From Nitrospira sp. (GTDB taxonomy: Bacteria > Nitrospirota > Nitrospiria > Nitrospirales > Nitrospiraceae): a stretch of 64,000 bases of DNA. A program made the translations under genes and the position numbers. The notes under the pieces were generated by a model. The model ran no database searches, was not told the origin of the DNA, and was given only the letters and a program-made list of their open reading frames with translations. The stretch lies in contig JBAOHZ010000009.1 of the NCBI GenBank assembly GCA_037045225.1, positions 248,001 through 312,000 on the forward strand. Reading direction: 5' to 3'. Positions 34,914 to 43,687 of this stretch are shown in pieces; the stretch's first letter is position 1; every line of letters starts with the position of its first letter.

Positions 34914-36263
34914 CTATCCGATACGAGCGCGAACGATAGCTGCAATATGATCCGCGACCTCACGAATGGTGGTCTGCCGTTCGCCTTCCACCATGATGCG
35001 CAAGAGCGATTCGGTGCCGGAATATCGTACGAGAACGCGGCCACTCCCATTGAGCGTCGCTTCCGCAGCCTGAATGGCTTGCTGGATATCGGGGATCTGA
35101 TTCAGGTCCGGCTTATGCTTAACCTGCACGTTCAATAAAATCTGCGGCACTGCGGTCATAGCCTTGGCAAGTTCGGAGAGCGGAGTCCCGGTGCGCTTCA
35201 TCAAGGACAGAATCTGCAATGCAGAGATCAACCCGTCGCCCGTCGTGTTGTGGTCGAGGAAAATAAAATGACCGGATTGCTCCCCGCCGAAATTGTACCC
35301 ATCGGCCAGCATCCGCTCCATGAGATAGCGGTCTCCCACCTGCGTGCGCTTCAGCTGAATACCAGCCTTCTTCATCGCCAGTTCCAACCCAAAGTTGCTC
35401 ATGACCGTTCCCACCACGGTCTGACAGGCGAGTTGTCCTTGCGCGTGCAAATCGAGTCCGAGCGCGGCCATTACATGGTCACCATCCACGATCTGTCCCT
35501 GTTCGCATACAAAGATGGCTCGATCCGCATCGCCGTCCAGCGCCACGCCGATATGCGCCCCATGCCGACGAACCGCTTCCTGTAACCGCTCCGGATGGAC
35601 GGCGCCACACCCGTCGTTGATGTTTGTTCCGTCCGGCTTATCCCCGATCACGACAAGCTCGGCCCCGAGTTCACGGAACACCGCCGGCCCGACCTTGTAT
35701 GCGGCGCCGTGGGCGCAGTCCACCACCAGCTTGATCCCCTGAAAATCGAGATCCTTGGGAAGCGAGCGTTTGACGAACTCGATATAACGACCTTCCGCAT
35801 CCCCGATACGATAGGCTTTCCCGATCGCATCGGCAGTCGGGCGCAGGTGTTTGATCTCATCGGAAATGATGAGCTGTTCAATACGCGCCTCGACCTCGTC
35901 AGGCAACTTGAACCCTTCGTTGGAAAAAAACTTAATCCCGTTGTCTTGGTAAGGATTGTGCGACGCGGAAATAACCACGCCGGCATCGGCTCTCAAACTC
36001 CGTGTCAGGAACGCGATGGCCGGGGTAGGCAACGGCCCGACCAGCAGGACATCCACACCCATTGAGCAGATCCCAGAGGTCAGCGCCGATTCCAGCATGT
36101 ATCCTGAGAGACGCGTATCTTTTCCAATCACCACCTGATGGCGGCCTGCGCGTCGCATGAAAATATGAGCAGCGGCGCGCCCGAGCTGCATGGCGATTTC
36201 ACTGGTCATCGGTTCGAGGTTTGCCACCCCGCGAACACCGTCTGTGCCGAATAATTTACGCAT
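34914..36263 (-). CDS. glmM: Phosphoglucosamine mutase
   Basis: A 449-residue alpha-D-phosphohexomutase. It begins RKLFGTDGVRGVAN and has the phosphoserine loop VISASHNPYQDNGIKFF near residue 100, the metal loop DGDADRAIF near 245 and the sugar-binding GGEQSGHFIF near 325. The C-terminal phosphate loop is VRYSGTESLLRIM. It turns glucosamine-6-phosphate into glucosamine-1-phosphate for UDP-GlcNAc, the precursor of peptidoglycan, lipopolysaccharide and possibly the local exopolysaccharides. It overlaps folP by eight bases, as the folP-glmM pair does in many bacteria. Confidence 0.97.
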   Translation of the reverse strand: MRKLFGTDGVRGVANLEPMTSEIAMQLGRAAAHIFMRRAGRHQVVIGKDTRLSGYMLESALTSGICSMGVDVLLVGPLPTPAIAFLTRSLRADAGVVISASHNPYQDNGIKFFSNEGFKLPDEVEARIEQLIISDEIKHLRPTADAIGKAYRIGDAEGRYIEFVKRSLPKDLDFQGIKLVVDCAHGAAYKVGPAVFRELGAELVVIGDKPDGTNINDGCGAVHPERLQEAVRRHGAHIGVALDGDADRAIFVCEQGQIVDGDHVMAALGLDLHAQGQLACQTVVGTVMSNFGLELAMKKAGIQLKRTQVGDRYLMERMLADGYNFGGEQSGHFIFLDHNTTGDGLISALQILSLMKRTGTPLSELAKAMTAVPQILLNVQVKHKPDLNQIPDIQQAIQAAEATLNGSGRVLVRYSGTESLLRIMVEGERQTTIREVADHIAAIVRARIG

Positions 36264-37152
36264 TGGATACCTCTACATATGAACGCGCGTGACGGGAAAT
36301 GGCTGACACGACAGACACGGTATCTCGCATCGACCGTACGTCGTGCACACGAATGATCTGGGCTCCCTTAAGCACAGCCACGGCAACCGCACCGGCGGTA
36401 CCGTAGCCCCGTTCATGCACCGGCTGTTGAGTCAGGTTCCCGATGAACTGCTTCCGTGACACCCCGGCCAGCACCGGATACCCCAGCGTCGTAAACGCCT
36501 CAAACTCAGCGAGCAGTTGAAGATTATGCTCTTCGAGCTTACCAAACCCGAAGCCGGGGTCAAGAACGATCTGACTTGCTTTGATCCCATGAGAAAGCGC
36601 GGCCTGCACCCGCTCACGCAAGAACGCGAGCACCTCTTCTACGACATGGCTATACCGCGGCGCCTGTTGCATGGTCTGAGGAGTCCCCTGCATGTGCATT
36701 AACACGACCGCCGCGCCGGTTTGAGCAATGAGCGGCGCCATCAAGGGATCGCCTCGCAAGGCGGTAATGTCGTTCACCATCGTGGCACCCGCCTGAATCG
36801 CCCGGCGGGCCACAGCAGCCTTCGTCGTATCAACGGAAAGGGGGAGCGGCACTGCAGCATGAACCGCTTCCAAGACAGGAAGAAGGCGGCGCAATTCTTC
36901 CGTCTCATCGATGGGTTGTGCACCAGGCCTGGAAGACTCAGCCCCGATGTCGATGATGTCGGCACCCTCCGACTGCATCTGCTTGGCATGCTGTAAGGCT
37001 TGTTCGACTGCGAGATAGGCCCCACCGTCGGAAAACGAATCGGGAGTCACATTGAGAACGCCCATCAAAAGCGGACCTGATTTAAAATTGAACAGGCGGG
37101 AGCCTGCAGTCAAAAGAAGGGAACTAGCGGATGAAGCGGTGGGACCGGTCAA
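36256..37152 (-). CDS. folP: Dihydropteroate synthase
   Basis: A 298-residue TIM-barrel protein with LLMGVLNVTPDSFSDGG (pterin and pyrophosphate site), DIIDIGAESSRPGA and PLSVDTTKAAVARRA. VLDPGFGFGK and an Arg-His motif near the end (IIRVHDV) complete the active site. It joins p-aminobenzoate to dihydropterin pyrophosphate in folate synthesis. The start is a TTG with GAAGG six bases before it. It lies between ftsH and glmM, the ftsH-folP-glmM order common in proteobacteria. It overlaps glmM by eight bases. Confidence 0.95.
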   Translation of the reverse strand: MTGPTASSASSLLLTAGSRLFNFKSGPLLMGVLNVTPDSFSDGGAYLAVEQALQHAKQMQSEGADIIDIGAESSRPGAQPIDETEELRRLLPVLEAVHAAVPLPLSVDTTKAAVARRAIQAGATMVNDITALRGDPLMAPLIAQTGAAVVLMHMQGTPQTMQQAPRYSHVVEEVLAFLRERVQAALSHGIKASQIVLDPGFGFGKLEEHNLQLLAEFEAFTTLGYPVLAGVSRKQFIGNLTQQPVHERGYGTAGAVAVAVLKGAQIIRVHDVRSMRDTVSVVSAISRHARSYVEVSNA

Positions 37153-37294
37153 GCCAAGCCTTCTCTCATGTCGATGATCACCGAAACTTCAATCGGCGAA
37201 ATGGGGTAACTGCGGGAGGGAAAGAGAACCAAAGACGATCTTAAATTTCGCTGACTTCCCAACCCGTGGCACAGATCGTACAGGAAGCACCGTT

Positions 37295-37326
37295 CTCACA
37301 GGGCACACGTACGGTGCACCTGTGAG
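37295..37326 (-). promoter_or_regulatory. Stem-loop just after ftsH
   Basis: CTCACAGG (37295-37302) pairs with CCTGTGAG (37319-37326). Inside, four more pairs form around a one-base bulge with loop ACGTACG. It lies 17 bases after the ftsH stop on the minus strand. There is no T-run, so it may stabilise the ftsH mRNA end or dampen transcription into folP. Confidence 0.45.
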
Positions 37327-37342
37327 GACAGCAAAACAGGAT

Positions 37343-39157
37343 TTAGGCGGGAACCGTCTGCGACGAGGACCCTTGAATGAGGATTTGATCGATTTCCAAC
37401 GCGTCCAGCACTTCTTTTTCCAACAAGGCCTCGGCCAGCGCCTTCAGGCTTGTCATGTTGTCGGTGAGAATTCTCTTCGCACGTTCGTAATTTTCCGTAA
37501 CCAGACGCCTGACTTCGTGATCGATTTCAAGCGCCACTTGCTCGCTGAAATCGCGCTTCGAGCCCATCTCACGACCGAGGAACACTTCTTCTTCCTTACG
37601 GCCGAAAGTCAACGGACCGAGCTTTTCACTCATGCCCCATTCACACACCATTTTTCTGGCGAGGTCGGTGGCCCGTTCCAAGTCATTGCCGGCTCCGGTC
37701 GTCACATCATGCAGCACCAACTCCTCCGCCACGCGCCCGCCCATGAGAATCGCGAGGTTATTGTAGAGGAAGTCCTTCGAGTAATTGTGGCGATCGTCCG
37801 TCGGCAATTGCATTGTCACGCCCAGCGCACGACCACGGGGGATAATCGTCACCTTGTGGACAGGATCCGTCCCTGGCAGCAGCTTGGCCATCAACGCGTG
37901 ACCGGCTTCATGATATGCAGTGGTGCGCTTTTCCTCATCGGTGAGCACCATACTCTTGCGTTCGGCTCCCATCAGCACTTTGTCTTTCGCCATTTCAAAG
38001 TCGATCAATTCGACTTCTTTCTTGTTCCAGCGAGCTGCCCACAAGGCCGCTTCATTAACCAGATTCTCGAGGTCGGCACCGGAGAATCCCGGTGTGCCTC
38101 GTGCAATTTTCTCAAGTTGGACGTCGGCGGCCAACGGCACTTTCTTGGTGTGAACTTTCAGGATCTCCGATCGGCCACGCAGATCAGGTCGGTTTACCAC
38201 AACCTGACGGTCGAAGCGGCCCGGCCTCAACAGTGCCGGATCAAGCACGTCTGGGCGGTTCGTGGCAGCGATAAGTATCACGCCTTCAGTCGTATCGAAC
38301 CCATCCATCTCCACCAGCAACTGGTTCAGCGTTTGCTCGCGTTCATCATGGCCTCCGCCAAGACCGGCGCCCCGCAAACGACCGACGGCGTCGATTTCGT
38401 CGATGAAGATAATGCAGGGGGCATGCTTCTTCCCCTGCTCGAAGAGATCCCGCACGCGCGAAGCACCCACCCCGACGAACATTTCGACAAAGTCCGATCC
38501 GCTGATGCTGAAGAACGGAACGCCCGCCTCCCCGGCAATAGCTTTCGCCAACAACGTCTTTCCAGTCCCCGGAGGGCCGACGATCAGGACACCCTTCGGA
38601 ATGCGGCCGCCCAGTTTCTGGAACTTTCGTGGATCCTTCAAAAATTCAATGATCTCAAGAACTTCTTCCTTGGCTTCCTCAATGCCGGCCACATCCGAGA
38701 ACGTCACCTTCTTGCGCTCCTCAGTCAACATACGAGCGCGGCTCTTTCCAAAGGAGAGGGCCTTGTTCCCGCCGATCTGCATCTGGCGCATGAGGAAGAA
38801 CCAGAGTCCGAGGAAGAGGATAAAAGGCCCCCAGGTCACCAAGAACGTGATGTACCACGGGCTCTCATCAGGCGGCCGAGCTTCGATCTGGACATCCTTC
38901 TCGCGCAAATGTTTGACCAACTCCGGATATTCGGCTGTGTAGGTCCTGATCCGGCTTTGATCCTTCAAAATTGCGCTGATATGGTTGGCCTTGATCGTCA
39001 CCTTCATGACCTCACCCTTGTCGAGTTTGGCCATAAAATCGCTGAATATGACTTCATCTTCCGGCGCGTGAGTCGGCACGCTAAAAAGGTTGAATAGCAA
39101 GATCATGAAGAGGCCGACCACGACCCAGAACAGCAAATTCTTTACACGTGAATTCAT
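37343..39157 (-). CDS. ftsH: ATP-dependent zinc metalloprotease FtsH
   Basis: A 604-residue membrane protease with two N-terminal membrane segments around a periplasmic domain, then an AAA+ module: Walker A VGPPGTGKTLLAKAI, Walker B CIIFIDEIDAVG and the second region of homology RPDVLDPALLRPGRFDRQ. The protease has zinc motif AYHEAGHALMA with a later acidic ligand (LVLHDVTTGAGNDLERAT). It degrades damaged membrane proteins and short-lived regulators. AAGGAG precedes the ATG closely. In this operon it follows hpt and tilS and precedes folP-glmM. Confidence 0.98.
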   Translation of the reverse strand: MNSRVKNLLFWVVVGLFMILLFNLFSVPTHAPEDEVIFSDFMAKLDKGEVMKVTIKANHISAILKDQSRIRTYTAEYPELVKHLREKDVQIEARPPDESPWYITFLVTWGPFILFLGLWFFLMRQMQIGGNKALSFGKSRARMLTEERKKVTFSDVAGIEEAKEEVLEIIEFLKDPRKFQKLGGRIPKGVLIVGPPGTGKTLLAKAIAGEAGVPFFSISGSDFVEMFVGVGASRVRDLFEQGKKHAPCIIFIDEIDAVGRLRGAGLGGGHDEREQTLNQLLVEMDGFDTTEGVILIAATNRPDVLDPALLRPGRFDRQVVVNRPDLRGRSEILKVHTKKVPLAADVQLEKIARGTPGFSGADLENLVNEAALWAARWNKKEVELIDFEMAKDKVLMGAERKSMVLTDEEKRTTAYHEAGHALMAKLLPGTDPVHKVTIIPRGRALGVTMQLPTDDRHNYSKDFLYNNLAILMGGRVAEELVLHDVTTGAGNDLERATDLARKMVCEWGMSEKLGPLTFGRKEEEVFLGREMGSKRDFSEQVALEIDHEVRRLVTENYERAKRILTDNMTSLKALAEALLEKEVLDALEIDQILIQGSSSQTVPA

Positions 39158-39245
39158 CCACCTCTCCTTTGGGGATATTAGGCAGACCGAAAAATTAGCT
39201 AACCCTGCAGAATGTTACCATATGTTCCGCAGGGGGAACAACCTT

Positions 39246-39797
39246 TCATGCAGACTCCTGTTCCTGTTCCTCACCTTGATCGAGCGCAGCAAGGTACGGC
39301 AGATTGCGATACTCCTGTCGATAATCAAGACCGTAGCCGACGACAAACTTATTCGGGATCTTGAATCCTACATACTCGAGATCCACCTCAACCGTTCGAC
39401 GATCAGGCTTACTCAGCAGCGTGCAGACCTTCAATGACCGGGGCTTTCTCCGGGAGAGCGTCTTTATCAGATATTGCACGGTGAGGCCGGAATCGACGAT
39501 ATCCTCCACCAGCAGGACATCTTTGCCGGCAATCGGCTCCGTGAGGTCCGACACGAGCTTAACCTTGCCGGAACTCTTCTTGCCTGCACCATAGCTCGTC
39601 ACCACAATAAACTCCACACGCATCGGGATCCGGATCGCCCGCGCCAGGTCGGCATAGAAGGCATACGCACCTTTGAGCACCCCAACCAGCACAAGATCTT
39701 TTCCGGCATAGTCAGAGGCAATTTGTCGGCCGAGCTCACGGATTCGAGTCCGCATCTGCTCTTGCGTCACAATGGGGCGACCAAAAATGCGTTCCAT
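39246..39797 (-). CDS. hpt: Hypoxanthine phosphoribosyltransferase
   Basis: A 183-residue type I phosphoribosyltransferase. It has DLVLVGVLKGAYAFYADLAR near residue 38 and the PRPP loop VLLVEDIVDSGLTV near residue 97, followed by SLKVCTLLSKPDRR and YVGFKIPNKFVVGYGLDY at the base-binding site. It salvages hypoxanthine or guanine to nucleotides. It starts two bases after the tilS stop, and the tilS-hpt-ftsH order is widely conserved. The C-terminal tail ends in Gln/Glu repeats. Confidence 0.96.
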   Translation of the reverse strand: MERIFGRPIVTQEQMRTRIRELGRQIASDYAGKDLVLVGVLKGAYAFYADLARAIRIPMRVEFIVVTSYGAGKKSSGKVKLVSDLTEPIAGKDVLLVEDIVDSGLTVQYLIKTLSRRKPRSLKVCTLLSKPDRRTVEVDLEYVGFKIPNKFVVGYGLDYRQEYRNLPYLAALDQGEEQEQESA

Positions 39798-39799
39798 TT

Positions 39800-41287
39800 C
39801 TAGAAAACTCCTTTCCGGCGCAGCGGCTGCGTGACACGAGCGAGCACAAATCGAGTGGTCGAACGAGTAGCGGCAAACCGAAGATCCACCCGCTGCCCGA
39901 CGATCCAGGCAATGCCGTCACGCGAGAGCATCAGTGGTATCCGTTCTCGCACAGACCGACCCAGTTTTGCATCTGTGAAGTAATCTTGCAATTTCTTTCG
40001 TCGCCCCGCCATTCCGGTGGGACAAAACCAATCCCCCCGGCGCCAGGTCCGGATCGTTAACGGCCAGGACAAGTGTTCGGCATCGAGCAGGGCTATAGCG
40101 GTCGATGACTGCTCCAGCAGCGCCAGTCCCCGCTCCTGGGTCACGGCATGCAACCGAATCACGGCTCCCGTCAATCGCCAAGTAACGATCGAAGGGAGCG
40201 AATCGATCGTCACCCCGTCGGCCGCAAATTCCGCGGCACTCGTGTCAGCGCCGGTACTCCCTGCCGCAGGTTCCGTGGACTCGATGTACAATCTGATCAG
40301 ATCCTGCTCACAAGCCACCGTCACAGATCCGATATTCCAGATCGTTCCCGATTTCTTCGATGCCAGGGAGGTCACCATCGACAGCAGCACATCGCTTCGC
40401 GGTGCACCGATCGAGGGAGCCAGCGCGTGCAGGGCCAGACGGAGCATCCGGCGCTGGAATGCGGGCGCCTGTTTCAGCCAGGCTGTGCGATCAAGCAGGA
40501 TCGTGGCTGAATCGCGGCTCTGAGTGAGCTGCGCCAAACGGCGCGCCGCCATGGCATCCAGCACCCGATCATCCTCACGAAGAAGATCAGCCTGCCGCGC
40601 CAACATCCGGACGGCAGCCGGAGCCAACGATTGCATCACCGGGAGCAATTCGTGCCGGACACGATTGCGGAGGTAGATCGATTTAGCATTGCTGGAATCC
40701 GTTCGGTAGGACAATCCCATCGCTTCCAGATACGCCAGGATCTCTTGACGTGAACAATTGAGCAGCGGCCGGACGAAGAGGCGTTCCCGGATATGCGGCA
40801 TGCCGGCCAATCCTCGCAAGCCGGCCCCGCGCAACATCCGCAAGAGCACGGTTTCGGCCTGATCATCCGCCGTGTGCCCGAGCGCCACACGATCGACACC
40901 GAGTTCAGCAGCCACATCACGAAACAGCCGATACCGAGAGTCTCTGGCACGTGCTTGCAAGGAACTCGAATCTTCTGCTCCTCCCCGGTCTGTCGTCAGT
41001 CGCTTGATGAGACACGGGAGTTGAAGCCGACGACAGAGCGCCGTAACGAATGACGCATCACCGTCGGATTCGGCGCCACGCAGACCATAGTTACAGTGAA
41101 CGACCGTCAGCGAAAGATTCCAGGCCGGCGCAAGTTGGGAGAGAATGGACAACAAGGCTACGGAGTCCGGCCCCCCTGACACGGCCACCAGAATCTGTTG
41201 ACCCGGATGCAGCAACGTGCGTGCGCGAATAGCCCGGACGACCTGCTTATGGAGCGGGTGATGGAGACCTGTCGGAGAACCTCTCAT
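39800..41287 (-). CDS. tilS: tRNA(Ile)-lysidine synthase
   Basis: A 495-residue protein with an N-terminal PP-loop ATPase: ILVAVSGGPDSVALLSIL near residue 32, VALGHTADDQAETVLLRMLRGAG and later RNRVRHELLPVM. The C-terminal third has the TilS substrate-binding domains (FCPTGMAGRRKKLQDYFTDAK). It attaches lysine to C34 of tRNA-Ile(CAU) so that it reads AUA. It is longer than the E. coli enzyme (432) but within the family range. It starts three bases after ribF. Confidence 0.96.
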   Translation of the reverse strand: MRGSPTGLHHPLHKQVVRAIRARTLLHPGQQILVAVSGGPDSVALLSILSQLAPAWNLSLTVVHCNYGLRGAESDGDASFVTALCRRLQLPCLIKRLTTDRGGAEDSSSLQARARDSRYRLFRDVAAELGVDRVALGHTADDQAETVLLRMLRGAGLRGLAGMPHIRERLFVRPLLNCSRQEILAYLEAMGLSYRTDSSNAKSIYLRNRVRHELLPVMQSLAPAAVRMLARQADLLREDDRVLDAMAARRLAQLTQSRDSATILLDRTAWLKQAPAFQRRMLRLALHALAPSIGAPRSDVLLSMVTSLASKKSGTIWNIGSVTVACEQDLIRLYIESTEPAAGSTGADTSAAEFAADGVTIDSLPSIVTWRLTGAVIRLHAVTQERGLALLEQSSTAIALLDAEHLSWPLTIRTWRRGDWFCPTGMAGRRKKLQDYFTDAKLGRSVRERIPLMLSRDGIAWIVGQRVDLRFAATRSTTRFVLARVTQPLRRKGVF

Positions 41288-41290
41288 GGC

Positions 41291-42256
41291 TCATGACCGA
41301 GGCAGGAGAGTCGAGAGCGGATCGGTGATCACGACGTCGCGCAAGTGTGCCCGAGCCGCCTCTACATCCAACGCAATTTGCTGGGTCAGCGCCTCCGCTG
41401 AGGCAAAGACGCGATCCTCGCGAATAAAGCTGAGCAGATCCACTCGAATCACTTCTCCGTACAGATCGAGCCGTTTATCCAGAATCGAGACTTCCAGGAG
41501 CCGCTCGCCGGCGCCGAATGTCGGCCTGGTTCCGATGTAGACCACGGACTTCAGGCTCGTCCCCTGCCAGCACACCTGTGCCGCGTACACTCCATCCGGG
41601 GGAATCACACGCCCCTCGGGAAGCCGAAGATTGGCGGTCGGCCAACCAAGTTCCGTTCCGCGATGGGCACCGGCGATGACGGTCCCCTCGATACTGTAGG
41701 GACGCCCCAACAGGCGGAGAGCTTTTTGCAGCTCCCCCGCTTGGATCAGCTGGCGAATACGCGTAGAACTCACAATCTCATCGTCAATGGTCACAGGCGC
41801 CATCGGATGAACGCGAAAGTCGAGCTGAGCGCCGAATTCGAGCAAATCCGCAATCCGTCCGACCCGGCCTTTTCCAAAAGCAAAATGCGCCCCGACATAC
41901 AACTCCCGTGTGCCGATACCGTCGCACAAGACCTGCTTTGCAAATTGAGCCGGGCTCAGAGCGGCAAACGCCGTGGTGAATTCAAGAAAGACGACTTCAT
42001 CAATACCCGCGGCTTCGAAGCGAGCCAGTTTCTCCTCCGGCGTGGTCAGAAACATAAGATTGACCTGCGGGGCTAGGATCTTGACGGGATGCGGATCGAA
42101 GGTCAGCACCAGCGCCGTGCCGGCCTCGCGGCGTGCTGTCGCCACAACCTGGTCGAGGAGGGCTCGGTGACCATGATGGTGTCCGTCAAAATTTCCGATG
42201 GTCACGACCGAATAGGGTCTGGCTGTGGATGGAGTGAGACCGTGGGAAACCTTCAT
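41291..42256 (-). CDS. ribF: Bifunctional riboflavin kinase / FAD synthetase
   Basis: A 321-residue protein. The N-terminal FAD synthetase half has SVVTIGNFDGHHHGHRALL and LVLTFDPHPV, with FVVGAHFAFGKGR-like spacing as LYVGAHFAFGKGRVG and STRIRQLI. The C-terminal kinase half has GTVIAGAHRGTELGWPTANL and GVYAAQVCW. It makes FMN and FAD from riboflavin. The ATG overlaps the TGA of hemB by four bases, coupling flavin and haem synthesis genes in translation. Confidence 0.97.
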   Translation of the reverse strand: MKVSHGLTPSTARPYSVVTIGNFDGHHHGHRALLDQVVATARREAGTALVLTFDPHPVKILAPQVNLMFLTTPEEKLARFEAAGIDEVVFLEFTTAFAALSPAQFAKQVLCDGIGTRELYVGAHFAFGKGRVGRIADLLEFGAQLDFRVHPMAPVTIDDEIVSSTRIRQLIQAGELQKALRLLGRPYSIEGTVIAGAHRGTELGWPTANLRLPEGRVIPPDGVYAAQVCWQGTSLKSVVYIGTRPTFGAGERLLEVSILDKRLDLYGEVIRVDLLSFIREDRVFASAEALTQQIALDVEAARAHLRDVVITDPLSTLLPRS

Positions 42257-43236
42257 ACGGACCGTGTCTGCAGAAGCCTGGCGGCCTCTTTGGCAAAATA
42301 GGTCAAGATCATTTCGGCGCCTGCTCGCTTGATCGACAGCAGCGACTCCAACATCGCGCGGCGCTCATCGAGCCACCCTGCTTGAGCCGCCGCTTTGATC
42401 ATGCTGTATTCACCGCTCACCTGATACGCGGCGATCGGCAGCAGCGTTCGCTCGCGCGCCGCGCTGATGATATCCAAATACGGCATGGCCGGCTTCACCA
42501 TGATGATGTCGGCCCCCTCTTCGATATCCAGATCGATCTCCCGCAAGGCTTCCCGCTTGTTGGCTGGATCCATCTGATAGGACTGGCGGTCGCCGAACTG
42601 CGGACTGGAATTGGCGGCATCACGGAAGGGCGCGTAAAAACACGAGGCGAACTTAGCCGCGTAGGCCATGATGGGAATCTCGGCAAATCCGGCACGATCC
42701 AATTCATCGCGAATCGCGGCCACGCGGCCATCCATCATGTCGGATGGCGCGACCATATCGGCCCCCGCCTGTGCATGGGTCTTCGCCATGGTCCTCAGAC
42801 AATCCAGCGTTTCGTCGTTGAGAATTTTGCCGCCCCGAACGATGCCGCAATGGCCATGACTCGTATACTCATCGACACAGACATCGGTGATCAGCACCAA
42901 ATCCGGTACCTGCGCCTTCACCGCCCGAATCGCGCGTTGCACGATTCCGTCCGGGTCGAAGCCGGAACTGCCGCGCTCATCCTTCTGATCGGGAATCCCG
43001 AAGAGAATCATGGCCGGAATGCCCAGGGCCTTGACCTCCTCCGCTTCCTTGATCAGGAGATCGATGGACACCCGCGACTGTCCCGGCATCGAGGCGATCG
43101 GTTCGCGCCGTCCTTGCCCTTCGGTCACGAACACCGGATAGATGAAGTCGTTCGGCGTCAGGCTCGTTTCTCGAACCATCCGCCGGAGCGGCTCCGTCTC
43201 CCGCAGACGACGCAGGCGCTGAATCGGAAAGGCCAT
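42253..43236 (-). CDS. hemB: Delta-aminolevulinic acid dehydratase (porphobilinogen synthase)
   Basis: A 327-residue TIM-barrel protein. It has PIQRLRRLRETEPLRRMVRE at the N-terminus, DVCVDEYTSHGHCG in the metal-binding region, AYAAKFASCFYAPFRDAA with the first Schiff-base lysine and IMVKPAMPYLDII with the second. It condenses two aminolevulinate molecules into porphobilinogen. The reduced cysteine cluster (DEYTSHGHCG) suggests a magnesium-type or mixed-metal enzyme rather than the three-cysteine zinc type. It overlaps ribF by four bases. Confidence 0.97.
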   Translation of the reverse strand: MAFPIQRLRRLRETEPLRRMVRETSLTPNDFIYPVFVTEGQGRREPIASMPGQSRVSIDLLIKEAEEVKALGIPAMILFGIPDQKDERGSSGFDPDGIVQRAIRAVKAQVPDLVLITDVCVDEYTSHGHCGIVRGGKILNDETLDCLRTMAKTHAQAGADMVAPSDMMDGRVAAIRDELDRAGFAEIPIMAYAAKFASCFYAPFRDAANSSPQFGDRQSYQMDPANKREALREIDLDIEEGADIIMVKPAMPYLDIISAARERTLLPIAAYQVSGEYSMIKAAAQAGWLDERRAMLESLLSIKRAGAEMILTYFAKEAARLLQTRSV

Positions 43237-43243
43237 GCTCCGC

Positions 43244-43636
43244 TCACTTCCTCGGCAAGTTGGTCAGGAACACCACCAGATCGCGCACCGAAATCATGCC
43301 GACCAGCTGCCCGTCTTTGGTGACACCGAGATGCCGAAGATGGGTTTGCGCCATCAAGTCGTTCGCATCCAGCAACGTCTTGTGTTCTTCGATGGTGACG
43401 AGCGGCGCGGACATGATCTGCTCGACGGTGGTCTTGGTCGTGTCGGCCCCTGTCGCGACCACCCGCCGTACCATATCCGTGTCGGTCAGAATACCGATGA
43501 CCTCTTTGCCGTTCGTGACGAACAGACTGCCGATGTTGCGGTCGCGCATGACTCGTCCTGCGGAGCGCACATCCAGGTCACGCTCAACGGTGACGAACTT
43601 GTCCTTCGGAACCATGAATGACTTTACTGGAACCAT
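43244..43636 (-). CDS. CBS-domain pair protein
   Basis: A 130-residue protein consisting of two CBS motifs: VRSAGRVMRDRNIGSLFVTNG with VIGILTDTDMVRRVV, and LLDANDLMAQTHLRHLGV with LVGMISVRDLVVFL. CBS pairs usually bind adenine nucleotides and sense energy or redox state, often by controlling partner proteins. It lies between cobA-hemD and hemB inside the haem operon, eight bases before hemB, so it may tune a tetrapyrrole enzyme; this is inference. No catalytic domain is fused to it. Confidence 0.9.
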   Translation of the reverse strand: MVPVKSFMVPKDKFVTVERDLDVRSAGRVMRDRNIGSLFVTNGKEVIGILTDTDMVRRVVATGADTTKTTVEQIMSAPLVTIEEHKTLLDANDLMAQTHLRHLGVTKDGQLVGMISVRDLVVFLTNLPRK

Positions 43637-43687
43637 GCCACATCCTCCCTGTTGGTAAGAAACATCTTCACGATCACTGCCATCCGG

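Noticed and set aside
37322..39097. Long open frame (591 codons) on the plus strand
   Set aside because: It lies antisense to ftsH, which has all its conserved motifs. The frame is an effect of codon bias in the real gene and has no family features.
42382..43323. Open frame of 313 codons on the plus strand
   Set aside because: Antisense to hemB and the CBS gene, with no ribosome site and no recognisable domain.
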